29,810 nucleotides of DNA from Chamaesiphon sp031376885 (GTDB lineage Bacteria; Cyanobacteriota; Cyanobacteriia; Cyanobacteriales; Chamaesiphonaceae). The notes beneath the pieces were generated by a model, which was not told the DNA's origin, made no database searches, and saw nothing but the letters and a program-made list of their open reading frames with translations. Below, one piece after another: positions 23,481 through 29,810 of this stretch (the stretch's first letter is position 1; each line of letters begins with the position of its first letter). The translations under genes and the position numbers were made by a program. The stretch spans positions 1 through 29,810 of the forward strand of contig JANMEL010000288.1 of assembly GCA_031376885.1 (NCBI GenBank), written 5' to 3'.

Positions 23481-24296
23481 ATGAATGATGAATCAACTAT
23501 TCAAGCTGGAGAACCGTTGACTGTAGAACAGGCGATCGTCAATCTTCAGTGTGACGATCTGAGTTTACGGACGTATGCGGCTTGGTGGTTGGGGAAATTT
23601 CGGGTGGACGATCGCGCAGTCATCCCTGGATTGATGGTAGCCTTGAATGATGAAGCCGATCGAACTCCTGAAGGTGGTTATCCATTACGGCGAAATGCGG
23701 CTAGAGCTTTGGGGAAATTGGGCGATCTTCAGGCAGTGCCAGCACTAATTGAAAGTTTGAATTGCACGGATTTTTATGTACGGGAAGCAGCGGCGCAATC
23801 CCTAGAAATGTTGGGCGATGTTGCTTGTGTTCCCGCTCTAATTTCAATTTTGGCTGGAGCGGTACAAAATGGGCAACTTTTGCCAGGTGGTAGAGATTTT
23901 TCTCAACCTTATGATGCTATTTTGGAAGCTTTGGGTAGTTTGGGTGCGACGGAAGCAGTACCCCTCATCGAACCATTTTGCGAGCATCCGATTCCGAGGA
24001 TTCAGTTTGCGGCTTGGCGATCGATGTACCAATTGACTCGAGATAGTAGCTATGGCGATCGATTAGTAGCCGCACTCACCCACCCAGATCTTCAGGTAAG
24101 ACGGACTCTGTTGGCGGATTTGGGCGCGATCGGATATTTGCCAGCAGCCATACCTATTGCCAAAACTCATGCCGAAAATAGTCTCAAATTAATCGCCCTC
24201 AAAGGGTTATTGGAAACTCAGATCGCCCTTTCGCCATTAGACAGACTTTCCGATGGTGCGATTGAGGTAATGAATCTGATGGATTCGCTGCTTTAG
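23481..24296 (+). CDS. cpcE: Phycocyanobilin lyase subunit CpcE (HEAT-repeat)
   Basis: One subunit of the heterodimeric CpcE/CpcF lyase that attaches phycocyanobilin to Cys84 of the phycocyanin alpha subunit. From the ATG at 23481 the protein has 271 residues, the usual size. The earlier in-frame start at 23454 lies in a repeat and I reject it. HEAT-like repeats run through the chain: TYAAWWLGKFRVDDRAV, then PEGGYPLRRNAARALGKLGD, YVREAAAQSLEMLGD and later VRRTLLADLGAIG. The GGYPLRRNAARALGKLGD block is characteristic of CpcE. The PecE and RpcE relatives cannot be excluded. CpcF, which normally follows, is absent, so the partner must be encoded elsewhere. Confidence 0.9.
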   Translation: MNDESTIQAGEPLTVEQAIVNLQCDDLSLRTYAAWWLGKFRVDDRAVIPGLMVALNDEADRTPEGGYPLRRNAARALGKLGDLQAVPALIESLNCTDFYVREAAAQSLEMLGDVACVPALISILAGAVQNGQLLPGGRDFSQPYDAILEALGSLGATEAVPLIEPFCEHPIPRIQFAAWRSMYQLTRDSSYGDRLVAALTHPDLQVRRTLLADLGAIGYLPAAIPIAKTHAENSLKLIALKGLLETQIALSPLDRLSDGAIEVMNLMDSLL

Positions 24297-24413
24297 TTGG
24301 GAGATATAGAGGGGTTTAGTATTTACGTTGTTGTTGGCGGATTGTTAGCCCACTGGAACTTCCCACTTTAGTAGACTGTACGCCGATGAAGATGTTGCCA
24401 AAACTATCTAAAA

Positions 24414-24701
24414 TTAAATATTATGTGATGCTATTTCTTCAACTTTATATATATCTAGTTCCAGTAATTCGGCTACTTCCTGAGTACTCAAACCTTTGTC
24501 TAGTAACTTGGTCAAAATTTGCAGTTCACTATCTTGGTGTCCTTGTTGATAAAGATTCGTATCTTTAATATTCTCTGGATTTTCCGTAGTTTCTGGAAAT
24601 AGCTCTGGACAATATTCTCTGAGATTGACTTCAAACTGCTCTGGTGTCAGATTGGCGAAATGTTCGGTCAATATTTTTGTCGCTTTGTCAAAATCTAACA
24701 T
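24414..24701 (-). CDS. Small hypothetical protein with HTH-like C-terminus
   Basis: A 95-residue acidic protein I do not recognise. Residues 1-40 form helices (KATKILTEHFANLTPEQFEVNLREYCPELF). The C-terminal part LLDKGLSTQEVAELLELDIYKVEEI looks like a helix-turn-helix. It is the last frame of a leftward cluster: an orphan frame without start codon (24705-24836) ends four bases before it, and the HEPN gene lies further upstream. It may be a small regulator of that cassette. Confidence 0.55.
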   Translation of the reverse strand: MLDFDKATKILTEHFANLTPEQFEVNLREYCPELFPETTENPENIKDTNLYQQGHQDSELQILTKLLDKGLSTQEVAELLELDIYKVEEIASHNI

Positions 24702-24704
24702 TGT

Positions 24705-24836
24705 TTAAATCTCTCCATCTATTTCAGTTAATTGACAATCTTTAATTAATGCAGTGTTCTTAACTGCGATCTGGATGTGAGCCAAATCGAAAATTGCCGA
24801 ATAGGGAAATACACTCTCGCCTTCGACAAATATTAA
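24705..24836 (-). pseudogene. Start-less open frame, probable gene remnant
   Basis: 43 codons read as convincing protein (FVEGESVFPYSAIFDLAHIQ, then IAVKNTALIKDCQLTEIDGEI) and end at a TAA, but the frame has no ATG, GTG or TTG. It begins right at the HEPN stop codon in another frame. It looks like the C-terminus of a lost gene. A frameshifted extension of the HEPN gene is possible. I do not recognise the family. Confidence 0.4.
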
Positions 24837-25276
24837 CGAGGTAGTTTAGAGTTAATCGATCGAATAATATTATCGGCTAATCGAATTGACATCTCTACGG
24901 TAGATGCAATGTTTCTCACGCTATCATCATAGTCAGATTGATTTCTATATATCCTTAATCGACTCAGATCTTTTCCTGCTTTACTCAGTATTTTATCTCT
25001 AGAGTTATTTAGCTCATCTGCTACATATTTATGTTCATTCACATCATTATTTTGTTTCTTCAGTCTGGGGTCATCTAATTCATCTCTTAAATAATTTCTG
25101 GCTATGCAAAATGCAGCATAATAAGCACGACTGACTGAAGACCTTAAATGAGATTCAGACCGAGATTTTTGGTCTTTGGTAATATTAGATACTTCTTCAA
25201 CGTTATCGATCTCTGCTAATTCTAGTGATAAGTCGAAATAATCTCTCCAATCAAACTTATTATTGAAATTCGACAT
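24833..25276 (-). CDS. HEPN domain protein, probable toxin-like RNase
   Basis: A 147-residue all-helical protein of the HEPN superfamily, many of whose members are RNases in toxin-antitoxin or defence systems. The typical helix SRAYYAAFCIARNYL is at 49-63 and the second-site motif RLRIYRNQSDYDD at 106-118. This corresponds to the R-N-x-x-D-Y form and not the classical R-x4-6-H, so RNase activity is uncertain. It overlaps the upstream gene by 17 bases, showing a two-gene operon. HEPN proteins commonly pair with a nucleotidyltransferase antitoxin, but the partner here is not one. Confidence 0.72.
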   Translation of the reverse strand: MSNFNNKFDWRDYFDLSLELAEIDNVEEVSNITKDQKSRSESHLRSSVSRAYYAAFCIARNYLRDELDDPRLKKQNNDVNEHKYVADELNNSRDKILSKAGKDLSRLRIYRNQSDYDDSVRNIASTVEMSIRLADNIIRSINSKLPR

Positions 25277-25673
25277 GAATGAGAATATCGCTTAAAGTAC
25301 TATCTTGTAAAAATTCTGCATCTATATCAGAAGTTTTCTGAAATGCCGTAGCAGTATCTAGGGAAGTTTTGACAATGACGGATAATTGATTTAAACGATC
25401 GTGTTCGGGATCTTTGATAATTGTCACGAAGAATCGATCGCCGCTAAAGTGACGAGAGGCAATTTCGATCGATTTCTGGATGGCATCGATCGATTGAGGA
25501 TTTTGTTGAAATAATGGTTCTAAGTCTCGATCGATATCGACTGAAAATGTTTTCTCTAATTCATATATAGTAGACGATTCGACATCTTCAATGACAAGAT
25601 GCGCTCCTTCTTTTAAAACTCTCTTGTCTGAAGGCTCGATTATGCCATTCCTAACAATTGCTGTTGTTTTCAT
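25260..25673 (-). CDS. Partner of HEPN protein, candidate antitoxin
   Basis: A 137-residue acidic protein. The N-terminus MKTTAIVRNGIIEPSD with KEGAHLVIE resembles the small AF2212/DUF104-type antitoxin fold. The remainder (DPEHDRLNQLSVIVKTSLDT, then DAEFLQDSTLSDILIHVEF) I do not recognise. It overlaps the HEPN gene by 17 bases and precedes it, the usual antitoxin-first order. No nucleotidyltransferase motif (GSxARG) is seen, so this is not a standard MNT-HEPN pair. Confidence 0.5.
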   Translation of the reverse strand: MKTTAIVRNGIIEPSDKRVLKEGAHLVIEDVESSTIYELEKTFSVDIDRDLEPLFQQNPQSIDAIQKSIEIASRHFSGDRFFVTIIKDPEHDRLNQLSVIVKTSLDTATAFQKTSDIDAEFLQDSTLSDILIHVEFQ

Positions 25674-25690
25674 ACATTTAGTACTCCACC

Positions 25691-25813
25691 CTACTGTGTG
25701 TATTTAGGATTCATCAGATACGATCGATAGGCAGGAGGTAACGCCAATGTCTGGATCGCGGCTAGCTCTTTCTGGATATCTGGGTCAAGTGAGCATCGAT
25801 CGATACAACAAAG
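25691..25813 (-). pseudogene. C-terminal remnant of a gene upstream of the HEPN cassette
   Basis: Forty codons (including SLDPDIQKELAAIQTLALPP and AYRSYLMNPKYTQ) end at a TAG 17 bases before the candidate antitoxin start. The frame has no start and is closed by a stop just upstream. It reads like the tail of a real protein that once preceded the cassette. The family is not recognised. Confidence 0.35.
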
Positions 25814-25869
25814 CTAACATATCCTCATTCGTAACTAGCTGCGATTTGGTGATTCTATGAGGATGCGAT

Positions 25870-25939
25870 CGATCGACATTTACTCAAAAATACGATCGAT
25901 CCCATCCTACAGATATACCCCACAGGTTAATTTTACCCA
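25870..25939. repeat. ~70-bp direct repeat, copy 1
   Basis: It shares CGATCGACATTT, CTCAAAAATACGATCGATC and ACAGGTTAAT with 27259-27329 in the same orientation, about 85 percent alike with one length change. The two copies bracket the frameshifted gene and its upstream partner. Confidence 0.8.
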
Positions 25940-26069
25940 CTGGCTGATTTTACTGCGGCTTCAGTAGGGATGGATTGAGGATCTAAGGCGTGCATGTTCT
26001 TACCTGTGGGTAAGACATCGGGGTTGCGAATGGGGTCGCCTTTTTTTTGGAATTTTCTTTAATCCAAAT

Positions 26070-26773
26070 CTATAAGTTCATCCTCAGTCGTACCTCGCCC
26101 TCTCCAGTGCGGACTAACATCGATCGCAATAATGAGCCAAAAATCCGCCAGCCGACCAAACTTAAACTAGCAATACGAGTGGATAATAACAACTTCTCCA
26201 ATTCAATCTGGATGATGCCATCGAATAACAGTGCGTTGGCTAGGGTATCTGGTAGATCGGAAGGTAATGGCGGTAAATATAATCGTTGTGTCGATTGAAA
26301 TTTCAACAACTGACCGATCGCATCAGCAGCATTAGGCGTTTTTGCTGTAATGGGTTGAATTCGCAGTAGAGCCGCATATTCTCGTCTACCTGGGACTAAA
26401 TCGCAAGTAGAAGAAGCAATGACAAAGTTCATCCCTGTCAGTCTTTCTCCCAATAAGTAGGCAGCATCGCTACTGATAATATCCCCTTGGAGTAAGGAAA
26501 AACGGTCTTCAGTCGGTTCGATCGATCCAGTCGCGAGAGCTTCATCATAATCCAGTGGGTCGCGAACGATCGCGCCTGAAGCATTAAATATCTGTTGTCG
26601 CTGCTTAGTTTTTCCTAACTGGCTGGCAAAATCTCTGACTAATCGTACCGCGCTATCATCGTGAGATAAGTCTCGTAAAGCTGCGCTGCTTCCAGACTCT
26701 TTAAATCGGTTGGTAAGGTCACAATCTTAGCCCAATGGACGTTGAATTTGGGTTGGATCGATCGTGACTTCAT
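26070..26773 (-). pseudogene. Conserved hypothetical gene split by a one-base frameshift
   Basis: A first frame starts at an ATG (26771-26773), reads MKSRSIQPKFNVHWAKIVTL... to ETYLTMIARYD and stops at 26639-26641 after 44 residues. The neighbouring frame then continues without a break from LVRDFASQLGKTKQRQQIF through DIISSDAAYLLGERL, FVIASSTCDLVPGRREYAAL and the end at 26070. Restoring one T in GATTAGTC near 26641 gives a single protein of about 234 residues. I do not recognise its function. The start overlaps the upstream gene by 47 bases. Either a recent inactivation or a sequencing error explains the shift; the site is not a classical slippery heptamer. Confidence 0.65.
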
Positions 26774-27170
26774 CGTCTGGCTCAACGGCTATATTCTCAA
26801 GCTCCAATGGTGGGAAGCTGGATCTCGTTGGTAAAACAGTGGGCATTTTACCCAGCATAGTTACTGTTTCGACTAGCAAAGCTAGAGTGTCACTATCTTC
26901 GGGATGATTTTGGACGACGCGGACGGCTCTCATGACGACGTTTAAACCCTGCTGTAAGCGTTCTACGTCGCCAGCTAAACCTACCAGATGTTGGAAATCA
27001 GTTTCGGTTAACAGTCGATACTGTCCATTTTTGGTTTGAAGGGTTCCGACTGTTCCTGGTGTGACTTTGTTGAGGGCATTTACTCCAGCGGTTCGTAGTT
27101 GCTCGAAGGAGTGCCAATGTTCACCAGGAGCGAGTTTTGATGTTTGTGTTGTGGATGATTGAGTTAGCAT
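26727..27170 (-). CDS. Hypothetical protein, upstream partner of the frameshifted gene
   Basis: A 147-residue protein I do not recognise. It has a disordered, Ser/Thr-rich start, a central part with GVNALNKVTPGTVGTLQTKN and QYRLLTETDFQHLVGLAGDV, a helical region to about residue 110 (GLNVVMRAVRVVQNHPED, LALLVETVTMLG) and an acidic tail. The 47-base overlap with the next gene suggests translational coupling and a joint role. No motif for catalysis or DNA binding is evident. Confidence 0.55.
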   Translation of the reverse strand: MLTQSSTTQTSKLAPGEHWHSFEQLRTAGVNALNKVTPGTVGTLQTKNGQYRLLTETDFQHLVGLAGDVERLQQGLNVVMRAVRVVQNHPEDSDTLALLVETVTMLGKMPTVLPTRSSFPPLELENIAVEPDDEVTIDPTQIQRPLG

Positions 27171-27604
27171 CGCGCAGGAAAATCGTAGATTTATTTCGAT
27201 TCTAACAAGTTAACAATGGTTTGACAATGATTGTCGTTGTAAAGGTCTCTATCTGCTTCGATCGACATTTGCTCAAAAATACGATCGATCGCATCTTACA
27301 AATCGACTCCTACAGGTTAATATTACCCGCCGCCTGGGTACACTACAGATACGCGATCGATACCAACCGCGATCTACCCACGACGAACAAGATCAAATCG
27401 CCCAATCTCCAGATTGCGCCCGTCAGGAGAAGTTTTTTCACCGCGATGTCAAGCCTACTAAAGGTAATCAATCCAATATATAAAAGCGTCACTCAAAATC
27501 TGAGGTCGATCGATTTAAGATCGATTTTGTCCTGATTCATACCTGAAAGTCTAGTATATCGTAATGTCTAGTGATTAACTACAGCAAGATGGCAGGATAG
27601 ATAT
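27171..27604. other. Intergenic region, no convincing gene
   Basis: About 430 bases between divergent genes. It contains the second copy of the 70-bp repeat and a short inverted repeat CAATCT-CC-AGATTG near 27400. A rightward open frame over 27221-27535 reads through the repeat, has low-complexity composition and no ribosome site, and I do not accept it. Confidence 0.5.
27259..27329. repeat. ~70-bp direct repeat, copy 2
   Basis: Same orientation as 25870-25939. It shares the CTCAAAAATACGATCGATC core and the ACAGGTTAAT...TTACCC end. Confidence 0.8.
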
Positions 27605-28426
27605 ATGTGTATTAAAGCCACTAAACGATTTTTGAGGGCTTCATCATGCCTGCCAAAGGTAATCCGCACAAGATTACCTGAAATTATTGCACACATAGAA
27701 CAGAGTCATCCACCCGATAGGTGCAGAATTAGGCAAGGCGGATTCTGGCGAACACGTATAACTATGAAGTATCGACTTTTTTACAGATATGACGAGCTAG
27801 TTTGTTTATGCTTACTCGATCTGCGCCCACGAGATAAATATACCTATAAAAATATTGAACTTCTCAGTGAACAACCTATTCTATCTATCGCAGAAACAGA
27901 GGAAATCGGCGATAGCGAAGAAAATCTGCTATCTAAGGATAAACTCTATCAATGCCATATTCCCGATCGATATCATACATGTCTCTTAGAGATTAAAGAC
28001 GAAGATGGTTTGTTATCCTCAACAGTTCCTTATGAATATTTAAAGAAGATTATCGATATTTTAGATCGATCGATAGAAGCTGTTAGCACAGAGTTTCACC
28101 AAGATTTTAACAGTCCAGAGAGTTTACTTGATTTTTGTGAGTCAGGAGAATCACATAGACTTCTACTTGCTTTGTCTAAAGAACAAAAAAGAATAATAAA
28201 ACTTCCTAACGATCGGGCAATTCTAGTTCAAGGTGGGCCAGGTACTGGTAAGTCAATATTAGCTCTCTATCGAGTAAAAGAACTACTCTTAGATCGAAAC
28301 ATCAAAAAAATCTTATTTACCACCCATAACGGAACCCTTGTTGAGTATTTCAAAGAGCTTTTACATGAGTTAGTGCCAGATAAATTAGATAGCGATCGAG
28401 TTGAAGTTCATACACTGACTGCCTGA
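27605..28426 (+). pseudogene. RelE-like domain fused to SF1 helicase, truncated at the IS element
   Basis: 273 residues remain of what should be a much longer protein. Residues about 7-80 resemble a RelE/ParE-type fold (RFLRASSCLPKVIRTRLPEI, then KYRLFYRYDELVCLCLLDLR), as in helicases that carry a toxin-like N-terminal domain. The helicase part starts near 185 with the Q-motif-like LSKEQKRIIKL, Walker A GGPGTGKS at 210-217 and motif Ia ILFTTHNGTLVEYF. The frame stops a few codons after VEVHTL, where IS-related sequence begins, so the Walker B and all later helicase motifs are missing. No continuation is seen right of the IS. The fragment should lack ATPase activity. Confidence 0.78.
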
Positions 28427-29690
28427 CACAAATGCCTCAAAAGCAGACAGGGAGAAGAAAAGAGTAGAAAACATGAGAAGCTAAAGTTATGAACGCTCTA
28501 GCTTACATTCCCATGAACGCTTCTACTCCTCTGTATCTTCAGTTATTAGGATTTTTTCGTCAATACAGTCGAGCCAAAGACTGGAGACATTTAAAGACAT
28601 TAGGGTGGATGGTGAGTGCTCTAATTGGAAGCGGTAAGCTCAGTTTGCCAGCCTGGGAGCCACATGTTACTAGTAAAGCAACTCAAGCACAAAGTTTTGA
28701 AAGACGATGGCGGCGATTTTTGACTAACAATTCGATTAATGTTGAACACATATACCTCCCCCTAGTCATGGCAGCATTGAGCAAATGGAAAAACCAGCGA
28801 TTGTCTCTAGCGATCGATACAACAGTATTGTGGGATAAATACTGCATGATTCATTTGTCCGTGGTCTGTTGTGGAAGAGCCATCCCCTTGTTATGGGATG
28901 TCCTGGAACATGAAAGTGCCACCGTTGCTTTCTCTGACTACGAAAGATTACTCCGCAAGGCTAGATGGTTGCTGCGTGGCTATTCAGATGTGATTCTTTT
29001 AGCCGACAGAGCATTCGCCTGTCATGATTTGATGGCATGGCTAAAATTAACAGATTGGCATTATGCACTTAGGCTCAAGTGTGATGTCCTATTGCACGGC
29101 ATCAACCGTCATCCCATTGAGGTGGGAAAACTTTATCCACCCATGAATCAGGCTAAACTTTTCACAAATGTGCGCTTGTGGGCGGATGGACTACACCGAG
29201 CCAACTTAGTGTTGGCAACAGTTAAAGGAGCCAAAGATTCTTGGGCGGTGATTACTGACGAAGTGCCAAGTCTACAAACCTTGTGGAATTATAGTTCCCG
29301 CTTTTGTGTAGAAGAATTATTTTTAGACAGCAAATCAGGAGCTTTTGAATTGGAAGATTCTCGCCTACGCCATACTGAGGCTCTCAAACGCTTATACCTG
29401 ATTGCTGCTGTTGGTCTCCTCTATGCCACAACCACTGGTATGACTGTTCAGATTGCTGGATTACGTACCACTGTTGACCCTCATTGGCGACGTGGTTTAA
29501 GCTATCTCTGCTTGGTGCAACGCACGCTGAGGAGACCTCAGCGCGATTGCATCCGCAAAATTGGCTTGCGTTATCTTCGCGGGGTGATTAATAAAGGACG
29601 AACATTACTTGTTCCTATTCCTCTGTTTTCTAAAGATCCAGAGCCTTGCTTTGCTTCTAAGAAGGCTCAACTATAGCAATCCTAATTGAG
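28416..29690 (+). mobile_element. IS4-family insertion sequence (ends approximate)
   Basis: About 1.27 kb holding one transposase gene and short flanks. The left end is placed where the helicase coding sequence loses meaning (near 28416-28426), the right end soon after the transposase stop. I could not find clear terminal inverted repeats or a target-site duplication by eye, so the limits are uncertain. Confidence 0.65.
28489..29676 (+). CDS. IS4-family transposase
   Basis: A 395-residue DDE transposase that would cut and paste its element. The catalytic residues are visible: Asp110 in SLAIDTT, Asp173 in LLADRAF and Glu275. Around the last, NYSSRFCVEELFLDSK fits the IS4 signature Y-(2)-R-(3)-E-(6)-K exactly (Tyr268, Arg271, Glu275, Lys282). 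An N-terminal helical region (QSFERRWRRFLTN) is the likely DNA-binding part. The frame is intact and full length, so the element may be active or recently arrived. Confidence 0.9.
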   Translation: MNALAYIPMNASTPLYLQLLGFFRQYSRAKDWRHLKTLGWMVSALIGSGKLSLPAWEPHVTSKATQAQSFERRWRRFLTNNSINVEHIYLPLVMAALSKWKNQRLSLAIDTTVLWDKYCMIHLSVVCCGRAIPLLWDVLEHESATVAFSDYERLLRKARWLLRGYSDVILLADRAFACHDLMAWLKLTDWHYALRLKCDVLLHGINRHPIEVGKLYPPMNQAKLFTNVRLWADGLHRANLVLATVKGAKDSWAVITDEVPSLQTLWNYSSRFCVEELFLDSKSGAFELEDSRLRHTEALKRLYLIAAVGLLYATTTGMTVQIAGLRTTVDPHWRRGLSYLCLVQRTLRRPQRDCIRKIGLRYLRGVINKGRTLLVPIPLFSKDPEPCFASKKAQL

Positions 29691-29744
29691 AATCTGGATT
29701 TATGGTACAATAATACCAAACAGTCGATCGTAAGGTTATAAGTA

Positions 29745-29810
29745 ATGGTTAACTTCTTGCTGGAACAACTTAAAAAAGATGAGGATATAGCCAGTCTCAA
29801 ATCTTTAATT
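29745..29810 (+). CDS. Start of an unidentified gene, cut by the window end
   Basis: An ATG with AAGG at 29732-29735 opens a frame of 22 codons (MVNFLLEQLKKDEDIASLKS...) that continues past the window. It is too short to identify. It is not recognisable as the missing part of the helicase. Confidence 0.5.
   Translation, partial: MVNFLLEQLKKDEDIASLKSLI

Larger units (their letters stand above)
25674..26069. other. Intergenic region with gene remnant and direct repeat
   Basis: About 396 bases without an intact gene. It holds a leftward 40-codon open frame (25691-25813), a 70-bp repeat shared with 27259-27329, and several CGATCGAT runs. Confidence 0.5.

Noticed and set aside
26641..26650. Programmed -1 frameshift site
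   Set aside because: No X-XXY-YYZ slippery heptamer or following stem is visible; a lost T is simpler.
26639..26773. Stand-alone 44-residue gene
   Set aside because: Its sequence continues naturally in the next frame, so it is the first part of the frameshifted gene.
27221..27535. Rightward open frame of 104 codons
   Set aside because: It runs through the 70-bp dispersed repeat and CGATCG-rich DNA, and no family-like motif is seen.

Overview
The window comes from a cyanobacterium. It carries phycocyanin cpcB/cpcA with a bilin lyase, the ferredoxin-dependent bilin reductases pebA/pebB, an NtcA-type nitrate-transport operon, paired DUF2605/DUF2973 genes that I know only from cyanobacteria, very frequent CGATCG/GCGATCGC (HIP1-like) octamers, and interspersed palindromes and heptamer repeats typical of filamentous or epiphytic cyanobacteria. 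A Chamaesiphon-like genome would fit, but that is a guess from style and not a match.

Layout. 1-5150: recA (-), a DUF2605/DUF2973 pair (+), a lipoprotein nuclease of the NucA type (+), a TVP38/TMEM64 membrane protein (-) and hisG (-), with repeats between them. 5179-7221: a fused two-ATPase peptide-type ABC protein (-). 7222-12892: nrtABCD (+) behind a perfect NtcA promoter, with neither nirA nor narB beside it. 12954-13552: a Phd/RelE toxin-antitoxin pair (-). 13757-15149: a YdjM-like membrane hydrolase (-) and a conserved protein of unknown function (+). 15184-15560: a non-coding locus with two tRNA-like units whose halves are in inverted (permuted) order, ended by a strong terminator. 15717-19058: a small secreted protein, a phosphohexomutase, a membrane protein and a pentapeptide-repeat protein. 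19297-24296: a pigment island on the + strand: CpcS/CpeS-type lyase, pebA, pebB, cpcB, cpcA, cpcE. 24414-27170 (-): a HEPN toxin-like cassette with decayed neighbours, and a hypothetical gene overlapping a gene broken by a one-base frameshift. 27605-29676 (+): a RelE-helicase fusion cut short at an IS4-family insertion sequence. A new gene starts at 29745 and runs off the end.

How the genes work together. NrtABCD would import nitrate when NtcA signals nitrogen shortage, and the phycobiliproteins next door are the cell's main nitrogen-rich light harvester. PebA and PebB make phycoerythrobilin from biliverdin, and the CpcS-type lyase and CpcE attach bilins. Yet the only phycobiliprotein here is phycocyanin and no linker or cpcF follows, so the rest of the rod genes must lie elsewhere. 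The last 5 kb is an accessory region with toxin-like genes, fragments, a frameshift and an IS.

The most unusual item is the pair of permuted tRNA-like units at 15184-15465, directly downstream of the unknown-function gene. Each would fold as a tRNA closed at the acceptor end and open at the anticodon, resembling a tRNA cut in its anticodon loop.
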